A stretch of 64,000 bases of DNA from Pterobdella sp. o SKG-2022. Lineage: Eukaryota; Annelida; Clitellata; Hirudinida; Piscicolidae. The notes below the pieces were generated by a model. That model was not told the DNA's origin and ran no database searches. It saw only the letters and a list, made by a program, of their open reading frames with translations. The stretch covers positions 3,101,896 through 3,165,895 of the forward strand of contig OZ038320.1 in assembly GCA_964035795.1 (NCBI GenBank). The letters are read 5' to 3'. Below, piece after piece: positions 56,802 to 64,000 of the stretch (the stretch's first letter is position 1; each line of letters starts with the position of its first letter). A program made the position numbers and the translations under genes.

Positions 56802-58213
56802 ATGAGAATTAATTTTGAATTTTTTGTTTTACTTTGTGTGGGCCTAGCTCTGTCTGTTGCTTCAACCTCTGGTAGTTTTTATTTGTTTTTCAAATTTAAT
56901 AGAATATCATTTCAACTGAATAATTTAAGTATTGATAATCTTCAATTAGAAAAAATTAATGAAAATAATAATCTTTAAATAGAAGATAAAGAGTTTGAGG
57001 AAGATTTAGAAACTTACTTTGGACACAAGTAAATTTAACATTATTTTTTTTTAATATACAATGGGCCCTCAAAATCCGCACTCAATCTTATGTCAGATTT
57101 TCACAAAATCTTTCAATTATTTTAATGTCAATTGATATTCCAAAGGTTTCTTAAAGTTTGATAGAATTTTTTATTAAATTATTTATGTAGTTTATTGTTT
57201 TAGTCTAATTATGAATTTATAAAAAATAATGTGATTTGAAATCTTGGGCTATCCGTTGTTAAAATACTAAAAATAGTTGTTAACTAAATTAGCCTTTTAA
57301 AAAAACGATTTGAATCAAACACTTTTATTAACTGAATAAAACTGAGTTTGTATAATCTAATCAAAATAAAATGTTTGTATACTTGATAATGTGAGTTTAA
57401 CGTACGAAAAGCTTCTTATTATTATTCAGTTAATAAAAGTGTTTGATTCAAATCATAGTTGTTAATTTGTGTTCAAAATTTATCATTTGACGATAGATTC
57501 TTCATATAGCGACATCAAATGCTCAGAGGTGAAGACTACAATGACTTCATAGAGAACTACTTCAACGAAGAAGAATCCGCCAGTGAAGATGATGAAACAC
57601 TAAAACAAAAACTCAAACGCTACCGAATGCTCCAGGCATTGAAGAAGAAGAAAAGATCCTTTAAGAGCTATTTTGATTGTCGCAAGAAAGAACAGAAGTG
57701 TGGTGGTGTGATTCCCTGTTGTGGGAGTCTGCAGTGCTACTGGCCTGATGGCTTCAGCGCTCTCAAGGTGAGGTTTATTTGAGATAGTATATGAAAGGTT
57801 TCCAAAAAGCAAAAAAAATTTTTTATTTTTCAATTCATTATAGTTACTAGTCTAACTTAAAAACTGAACTCTGTATTATAAAAAATCTCTAATTTCCTAT
57901 TAAAGAAATAGAAAATAATCGAATAATTGGCAAAGTAAATCATATTTCAAAAAGTTAGCTTCAAACTACTCTCATCGTTTTTAAGGAGGGAACTTGTGTA
58001 GCTTGTGTGTCTAAGAACCAGAAATGCCAAAGAGACAAGCAGTGTTGTGGAGGTTTGGTGTGTCAAAAAGACAAGGGAGTTGACGTCAATGGGTTGTGTC
58101 AAGAGAAAAGGAACAAGGGAGAGCCCTGTCATGAGAAGGATCAATGCAAGAGTCACCGATGCGATATTTCCACCTGGAGACTGGCGACTATGCGTGATGG
58201 GATGTGTGAGTGA
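56802..58213 (+). CDS. Secreted protein with two tandem cystine-knot-like motifs, 4 exons
   Basis: Exons 56802-56871, 56983-57028, 57527-57767 and 57986-58213, in phase, 194 residues. Exon 1 is a clear signal peptide (FFVLLCVGLALSVAS). An acidic, then basic pro-like stretch follows (DYNDFIENYFNEEE ... LQALKKKKR), with a KKKKR site that a furin-type protease could cut. The mature part has two motifs of the same spacing, C-x6-C-x5-CC-x4-C-x(11-13)-C: FDCRKKEQKCGG...PCCGSLQC and CVSKNQKCQRDKQCCGGLVC. A shorter third cysteine group (GEPCHEKDQCKSHRC) ends the protein. The pattern fits inhibitor-cystine-knot or Dickkopf/colipase-like folds. A hormone, growth-factor-like or defence role is possible; no family is assigned. 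Start chosen for the signal peptide. The GT-AG borders of exons 2 and 3 depend on phase. Confidence 0.75.
57307..57454. repeat. 32-bp perfect inverted repeat with 84-base spacer
   Basis: Arms 57307-57338 and 57423-57454 are exact reverse complements. The spacer holds GTACGAAAAGCTTCTTATT. It lies in intron 2 of the cystine-knot gene. The perfect arms suggest a recent foldback/MITE insertion. Confidence 0.88.
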
Positions 58214-59004
58214 GAAGTTTGCGAAGGTTTCTGCTTGCCGCTTATGAGTTGCCAAATTTTATTGATGCTGGTATTATTTTCATAATTAAGTAGATGTAAA
58301 TTAGAAAACAGAAGTTTAAGGAACTAAATTTGGTGTTTTTTGTTTGCAAATCAAATTTTCCTGCGAGAATTTTGGAGTTAAAACGTATTAAAAATTACTT
58401 TTTTACAAAGGTTCTAACCAGAGGAATGAATTGAAGTTTTTTTAAGAATACAATTATTCAAATTGTTTCCTTTTAAAATTTCTTCTGTTTAACCTTTCGC
58501 TTATCAGGCTAAAACTAAACCCAAAAGATTCTTCGAATATCTATATTGAAAAATAAAAATTAAGAGTGTGAAAAACTTTGTCATTTTCTGTTGTTTGGCA
58601 CACAAATTTTGAATAAAAGGTAATATTTGCCATGTGGAAAAGTCTCAAAAACACATTGAATGAATTTACTAGAATAAAATGGAAATTCCAGGCCGATCAG
58701 TGTGTATTTCAAACTTGAAATCTAATAAAGAAAATGTAAAGAAAAATTCACTCGTCTAGTGTATGCTTTTGAAGGTCAGTTTGAGTCGGTTTTGAGCTTT
58801 ATAAGATAAACTAAAATTTTTGGAATTACTTTCTGCAAAACATTATGTTCATTTATTTGCTTGTATGCCTGACTATGTTGAAGTTCCAAAATGGAAACAC
58901 GACTTTGCGGTGAAAATGTTGTTATTCAACATGATTTCTTTGAGTTTCCTTCAAGCCAGTTTCATCCAATCTAATGTGGTGTTCATGAAGCGCTTTTCTT
59001 TATA
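58214..59004. other. Region downstream of the cystine-knot gene
   Basis: About 790 AT-rich bases that should hold the gene's 3' UTR. A frame at 58820-59005 has no recognised motif and runs into the SINE, so it is not called. Confidence 0.4.
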
Positions 59005-59147
59005 GAACAAAGCGCTTGCTACAAATTTAATGTAGCGAAAACACACTGTGAAACAGGTGCTAATTGTCGACCCACAAGGGATCGAACCCGGTAACTTTAG
59101 ATAATTAGTTTAATGCTCTACTTACTGAGATATACGGGACGACGATG
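59005..59147 (-). mobile_element. tRNA-derived SINE, copy 2
   Basis: Reverse complement: GTCCCGTATATCTCAGTAAG (A-box region), GGGTTCGATCCC (B-box), GTGTGTTTTCGCTACATTAA and AGCAAGCGCTTTG. It is the best preserved of the three in its B-box, and closely related to the copy at 60624. Confidence 0.9.
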
Positions 59148-59920
59148 GGAAGACTTTTCATCATTAGTATTTCAGTGTTTTCTTTTAGATATAATTATTT
59201 TTTAATCATGCTTCTTCAAGATTGTTTTTTTAATACCTAAGCACTTAATAATTAAGCATCAGACGATTAAATGTTGTTACGTTTTATACAATTAGCAACG
59301 TTTTGATGTTTCGTAATTTACTTTATAATGAGTTGATAAGTTTCGTAAAATCTTAATAAACTTAGACAGCAGTGTTTCATACTAAATATTTTATTAATAG
59401 GCATGACAAATCATACTCGTGGCTGTTCATGTCCGTATATGCTGAGGTTAATTTTCAAGTTTATGCAACATTTTCAAACGCTTCAAATACTTGTCACTCT
59501 ATTATTTATGCTTCTCATGGTTGAAAAAAAATTAAAGATCTTCTGCTAATGTTGAACGTTCAAAAAAAATGAAAAAGTTTGCAAATGCCAATCAGAAATG
59601 TTTTTTTTTCTCTGCCTGAATGGTAACAGTATTTGTGCATAATTTCATTTTTTTTACTTATTTTTTCACTTCTATTCCACAATATAGAAAAAATCATTTT
59701 AGTTTTTATAGGTCAAACAAAGATCACAAAATGGCAGTATATTCATAATAAGCAAATCACTTATTGCAATGGTACCCCTCTTTCAAAACTACCTACTGGC
59801 CATGGTGAACCCGTAGAGGCGTTAGTCTTACTTATGCTAATTTATTTTTACCTGGAAATACTAACGTGGTGTTTAACGTTATATATTTCGAATATTTCAG
59901 AGACATCGTATGTATTTTTC
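59148..59920. other. No gene seen
   Basis: AT-rich sequence. The frame at 59633-59935 includes an unusual GC-richer stretch (59765-59825, GGTACCCCTCTTTC to GGTGAACCCGTAGAGG) of unknown origin, perhaps a repeat fragment, but no protein family. Confidence 0.35.
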
Positions 59921-60082
59921 TTCAATATTTTGTAACGAAAAATATAAAATAAAAGGAATTTTTAATACATTTATTGAGAATCGAAAGCTATAATTTTCGA
60001 TAAGTTTAGCCTTATCATAAAACGTTAGGCTAACGTTTTAAAAATTCCTTTTATTTGATGTTTTTCGTTACAAAATATTTCG
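59921..60082. mobile_element. Foldback MITE with about 45-bp terminal inverted repeats (family S, copy 4)
   Basis: Left arm begins ATATTTTGTAACGAAAAATA and right arm ends TTTTTCGTTACAAAATAT, with AAAAGGAATTTTTAA / TTAAAAATTCCTTTT inside; arms are about 90% complementary. The centre carries the family S core, AAGTTTAGCCTTATCATAAA, followed by ACGTTAGGCTAACGT, itself a palindrome. No coding sequence. It fits a miniature inverted-repeat transposable element; partial copies are at 30340, 33365 and 36355. Confidence 0.8.
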
Positions 60083-60623
60083 AATTCATTTCCAAATGAA
60101 CAGTAATGCTTGTCTAAAAGTGGACTTTGATAAAGAGTACCTTATAAGCAATCTTAGTCTGGACCTCGATATAATTGAGTAATTAGAGTTTTTTTGCTTT
60201 TTCAGTTATAGTTATTTAAATCAACATTCATTCAATTTTTATTTATATTTAACTGACACATCAATTTCTCAATCAGCTCAGCTGTACTTTCTGAATTTTT
60301 TTTGATCCTCAAGACGGCGCTCCACGTTATAATTTCAAAAAGCATATCAACCCTATATTATCAAACAAAATTTATATAAACTTTCCAAAGGAGAACGTTA
60401 TAAAAAGAGTTTTAATCGAGATAAGCCAAACACCAGGTTTTTGAAAAATCTATAATAAAACTATTAAATTCACAAACTTATGTAAATGAAATTGTCCAAG
60501 TCTATTCAAAATATTTTATAAATATTTTAGAAATTTTGATTTTTTGCTTAAGCTTAGTCAACTGCTTCATGTCTGTCTATATTAAATTTCAAGAAACTTA
60601 AACTTTCACCCTTTTTTTCGACC

Positions 60624-60780
60624 GTATAGCTCAGAGGTAAAGCGTTAGACTAGTTATTTAAAGTTACCGGGTTCAATACCGCGTGGGCCGACAATTAGCA
60701 CTTGTTCCGCAGTGTGTTTTCGCTACATTGAATATGTGGCAAGCGCTATGCCCTATGGGTAAAAGCGCTTATTTTTAACA
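60624..60780 (+). mobile_element. tRNA-derived SINE, copy 3
   Basis: CGACCGTATAGCTCAGAGGT AAAGCG gives a good A-box, and CCGGGTTCAATACC a B-box 40 bases later, as in RNA polymerase III promoters. The body and 3' end (CAGTGTGTTTTCGCTACATT, GCAAGCGCT) match the other two copies. Confidence 0.9.
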
Positions 60781-61841
60781 CAATTCTTTTATTGATATAA
60801 ACAACTACAAGAAATTCAAAAAGTGAAATGAACAAACTGAAAATGAATAACGAAACTAATTAGAACAACTTATAAGAATAAAAGAAAATGGCTTAAATGG
60901 AAATAAATCAAATTAATAAAACATGCCTTTCAAGGGTATAATGATATACCGTGAATGAACTGGCATAAAATTTGCCAGGCACTCTTTTGTTCTGTCTCTA
61001 AGGTTCAGTTAAATGTTGTCGCAGCTATTTTACGTGCATTACTTAGCATACACCTTGACTTCTCAATCTGTATCAAAAGTTTTTATGAAGCTTCACTTTG
61101 GGGGCACCAGTAAAATCAAATTCCCCAGTGAGAATTTTTTTACTGAAGTAAGGTTTATAAAAAAACTACTTTCAAGTGAAATTTTTCATTTGAGACAACA
61201 TGCCACCACCAGAAGATTTTGTATATCCAAAAAATCAAAACGAAAAACTTCGAGTTTCTCGCTTCAATTGTTTTCTCCAGCAGCTTTTTATCAAAAGATC
61301 CCTGCGTTTAAAAACAGAAGACCTATTTAAGTTTGAGCTTCGAATATATGGGTGTTTTCATACCTTAAATTTCTTTTATGCCCATTGCCTGAACCCATCG
61401 TAATAAAGAATATTCCTTATTTCGTTTTGTGTTGAAACTGCATTATTTATTTGCCAATTTTTTCAACAAATCGAAGTTTGGAGTGAAAGACATTAAACCT
61501 GTCTCTTTCGTATTCTTTAACATTTTTCTTTTCTTTATCTCGATTTTTCTTCGACTTGTCTAAAAGTTCATACGTGTAAGTGAAACGCATAAAATACTCA
61601 TGCAGCAGAAAATGGTTGAATATAAATAGGTTTTTGCTCTAGTTTTCTTTGCTCATTCACTCTCCAAGGAGTAGCGCTCTGTGAAACCAATCGATTGCGC
61701 AACCGAAACACCATATAGGGCCATTTGAATGATCGACTTACTTACTACTATTTTTCTCACTCAGCTAAAAACAACTTTTACCTAATAAGCTCTTACTATA
61801 TTTCCATTCATCTAAACTTCTTTTGTGCTATAGTTAATAAC
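60781..61841. other. No supported gene
   Basis: Overlapping frames at 61013-61330 and 61200-61403 show no family motif. If the membrane-protein exons downstream are real, their 5' partners may lie in this stretch, but I could not identify one. Confidence 0.35.
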
Positions 61842-62448
61842 GAGGGAGAAGGTAAATATTGAAGCAGTCTACAACCCATGAGATTTTAGTTGCATTTAAA
61901 ACTATTTGCTACTATACTCTTGTGCTATATGATTTAATTTCATGTTAAGTTTTGTTACAGAACCTTCCGATATCTTCAAATCCCTTCTCATTAGTTGTGT
62001 CTCTTCGCTGGTGACAATGCTTTTCATTATAGGAATTGTGTGCTGTTGCTTGGAATTCATGTGAGTTTTACCCTTATAGTCACTTTTTTTTGAGAGGTTC
62101 TTTTATCTTATCAATGATATTATCAATGATATTATCATTATTTATTTATTTATTATTATCAGCTTACTACTATATTTATCTTCATCATCACCATTATAAG
62201 TATATCCTTTCAATTTTTGCAGCTTTTTTTAATATAGTTGAGTTGCCCGTGTTTTTATAAATGCAAAATTTTCAAAAAGTTGACAAAAGGTAACTCGTTC
62301 TTTTAGCTGTAGTTTTAACCTACATAAAGTATTTTTTTTACCAAATTTTTCTTACCAAAATCTTTTTAATTTTATTAGGTCAATATTTAATAATTCACAG
62401 CAAAAATCTAAACCAATATGGAACGATAGAATCATAAACAAAATATGA
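61842..62448 (+). CDS. 3' exons of a single-pass membrane protein (partial)
   Basis: The central exon, about 61961-62060, has a T-rich acceptor (TTTTGTTACAG) and donor AT/GTGAGT. It encodes a near-perfect transmembrane helix, LLISCVSSLVTMLFIIGIVC, followed by CCLEF. An 18-base exon, about 61842-61859 (NNEGE), joins it in phase 1 and is bounded by CTATAG and GTAAAT. A last exon from about 62380 (acceptor TTTTATTAG) gives a short polar tail ending KPIWNDRIINKI and a stop near 62446. This looks like the C-terminal end of a type I or single-pass protein whose outer part is encoded upstream. The family is unknown and the model rests on splice sites and one hydrophobic helix. Confidence 0.4.
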
Positions 62449-63239
62449 CGATCCAGCTTTTAAAGTACTCATCAGTATTCGCTTTAGCTTCACTTATCTT
62501 AATTTTAAATTGCTACTAGCGTTTATGTTGTGCTGAAATTTGAATCGCTTGACGCTGTAAGCTTTTTACTTGAAAAGAGCCTTGTGAGTGTTTTAATAAA
62601 AAACCTTGTATTTAAATAATTGTTAACAAAAAAAATAAATTAAAAAAAAAAAATGTTTTTTATGAAAAAAAGTTTTAAAATCTTTGAATCCATTTTAGAA
62701 AGACTGAATTGCCAACTAAGCGCCTTCTAAACAATTATACTTGCTTCCTAGTTCCGTATTGTTCGCCGTGTATACTAAGAAAATCGGCATTTTGTTTTTC
62801 GTGTTTAATCATGAATGTAACTAGATTTTACAATGAACACTCGTTTTAATTTTTTTTAGTACTTGCTATCATCTTTTATAACTCTTCTGTTTGCTAGTTA
62901 ATACACATCGTTCAAAGTTTTTCTGGTTACACAGAAAGTTTAGGTTTTAATAAATTCTTTTGAAAATTATTCATGAAGTTTTGAAAATTTAATTTTTAAA
63001 CATTTGCTCAGCATTTTTTCGCAAAGGTCTATATCTGAACTGTAAGATATTTAACAATGATTACAGCTGATCAAGTCTATATGTTGTCAGCAGAGAAACC
63101 ATTTTCAATTTTTATAAAGATTTACATAGAAATTGCTGCTCTAATCCAAGTAAGAGGCAACTAGAAAATTCGAATTTTCAAAAAAAATTATATCTTCGAA
63201 AACGGTCGATAAGTTTAGAAAAATTTTTTTAAATCAAAA
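62449..63239. other. Intergenic stretch before the myristoylated-protein exon
   Basis: AT-rich, including an A-rich run at about 62628-62672. Presumed promoter for the following exon; no motif identified. Confidence 0.35.
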
Positions 63240-63450
63240 ATGGGTTCTTGTTTAAGCTCTCAGAATGACCAACCTCCCCCATCAAACCAACAACAACTCA
63301 AAAACCACCACAACAACATCATGCTCAATCCCAACATGTATCCAAATGGATATCCAATGCATATGAATCCTCCTATGATATCCAACCAACAACTTATACC
63401 ACATCCTGTATATAATGCTCTATCTATACCTATCCCTCAGCCAAAGAAAC
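63240..63450 (+). CDS. First exon of an N-myristoylated protein, possibly a Src-family kinase
   Basis: ATG at 63240 opens MGSCLSSQNDQPPP, a classical N-myristoylation signal (Met-Gly-x-x-x-Ser) with a nearby cysteine for palmitoylation. A Gln/Asn/Pro/Met-rich disordered stretch follows (NPNMYPNGYPMHMNPPM), ending PIPQPKK and a strong donor, AAAC/GTATGT, at 63450. The exon is 211 bases, phase 1. Such an N-terminus followed by a proline-rich unique region is usual for Src-family kinases such as Src42A/FRK types, but other lipid-anchored proteins share it. The next exon is not in the window; there is no SH3, SH2 or kinase sequence to confirm. Confidence 0.5.
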
Positions 63451-64000
63451 GTATGTTGCTAACTTTCATTATGTATAATTGATTTTGGTATGGAATACTA
63501 TTAGTTACAGTATTTGGGTTATTTGAATTATAATGCATATCTAAATCAAATAAATTTTGTGAAAATTATAGTCAAACTAAAAACTATTATGTTCAAAATT
63601 GTTTCTATCAACTTCATGAAAAGTTTCCACATTTCTTATCAATATCATTTTATACAATCAGTTTGGAACATTAAAATTATATTTTATCAGTAATTCATTT
63701 AGTAAATTTGCCACCCTCAGTATAGTGGGGGTAAGACTGGGTTTTAAATGGTATTATTAGTACTTTAACTTGATTCATATGCTCATATTTTGAAGCTAAT
63801 AGCTATCAATCAAAAGCAATCAGAGATCATGCAAAATAACAAGTCATTTCCCATTGTGTTTTCTACTAGTTTTATTATTTTTATATAGATTCTTATTTTT
63901 AGTGCTTTTAGAACTATATATATTAGAGATTTATTCAGAATTAGTTAAATTTAAATCAAAATCAATATACTATCAAAATAATGTAAACTATAATAATTGA
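63451..64000. other. Start of intron 1 of the myristoylated-protein gene
   Basis: AT-rich sequence without an exon. It contains ACCCTCAGTATAGTGGG at 63713-63729, the same 17 bases as at 3150-3166. Confidence 0.45.

Noticed and set aside
60624..60700. A functional tRNA gene
   Set aside because: A- and B-boxes are present but the segment continues into the SINE body shared by two other copies and does not close into a good acceptor stem.

Overview
This window is animal (metazoan) nuclear DNA. It is strongly AT-rich, its genes are split into many small exons with GT-AG introns, it is full of (ATT)n, (ATC)n and (TATC)n microsatellites, and it carries pieces of several LINE retrotransposons, a tRNA-derived SINE and foldback/MITE-like elements. 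The gene set points to an invertebrate: a latrophilin-type adhesion GPCR with a rhamnose-binding-lectin domain but no olfactomedin domain, plus TBC1D22, ATP6AP1, LSM12 and POP7 homologues. I cannot fix the phylum. There are no operons, CRISPR arrays or prokaryotic signals, and there is one 200-base assembly gap at 37519-37718.

Layout. At 423-577 (minus) is one possible signal-peptide exon of a gene that runs off the left edge. TBC1D22 (Rab-GAP, 11 exons, minus) fills 2143-10676 and has an antisense LINE in one intron. After 1.85 kb it faces ATP6AP1/Ac45 (V-ATPase accessory subunit, 8 exons, plus, 12530-15611). LSM12 follows on the same strand (5 exons, 16410-19277), with a CR1/L2-like LINE fragment inside its last intron. 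19278-23885 has no recognisable gene. A latrophilin-like adhesion GPCR (26 exons, minus, 47412 down to 23886) spans 23.5 kb; its phases close into about 1,499 codons, and its coding sequence has absorbed trinucleotide and tetranucleotide microsatellites. POP7/Rpp20 (minus, single exon, 48468-48956) and an LRRC27-like leucine-rich-repeat gene (10 exons, minus, 49164-56126) follow. A small secreted protein with two tandem cystine-knot-like motifs lies on plus at 56802-58213. The last 6 kb holds SINE copies, a foldback MITE, the 3' exons of an unrecognised single-pass membrane protein (61842-62448) and the first exon of an N-myristoylated, possibly Src-like, protein (63240-63450).

How it fits together. 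The genes are unrelated in pathway: membrane traffic (TBC1D22), organelle acidification (ATP6AP1), RNA biology (LSM12, POP7), adhesion signalling (latrophilin), secretion (cystine-knot protein). What links the window is its repeat load. The same repeat families recur in introns of neighbouring genes, and microsatellites have entered exons. I built all gene models by hand from splice sites and reading phase; each multi-exon model given as complete closes in frame, with one doubtful junction in the GPCR.
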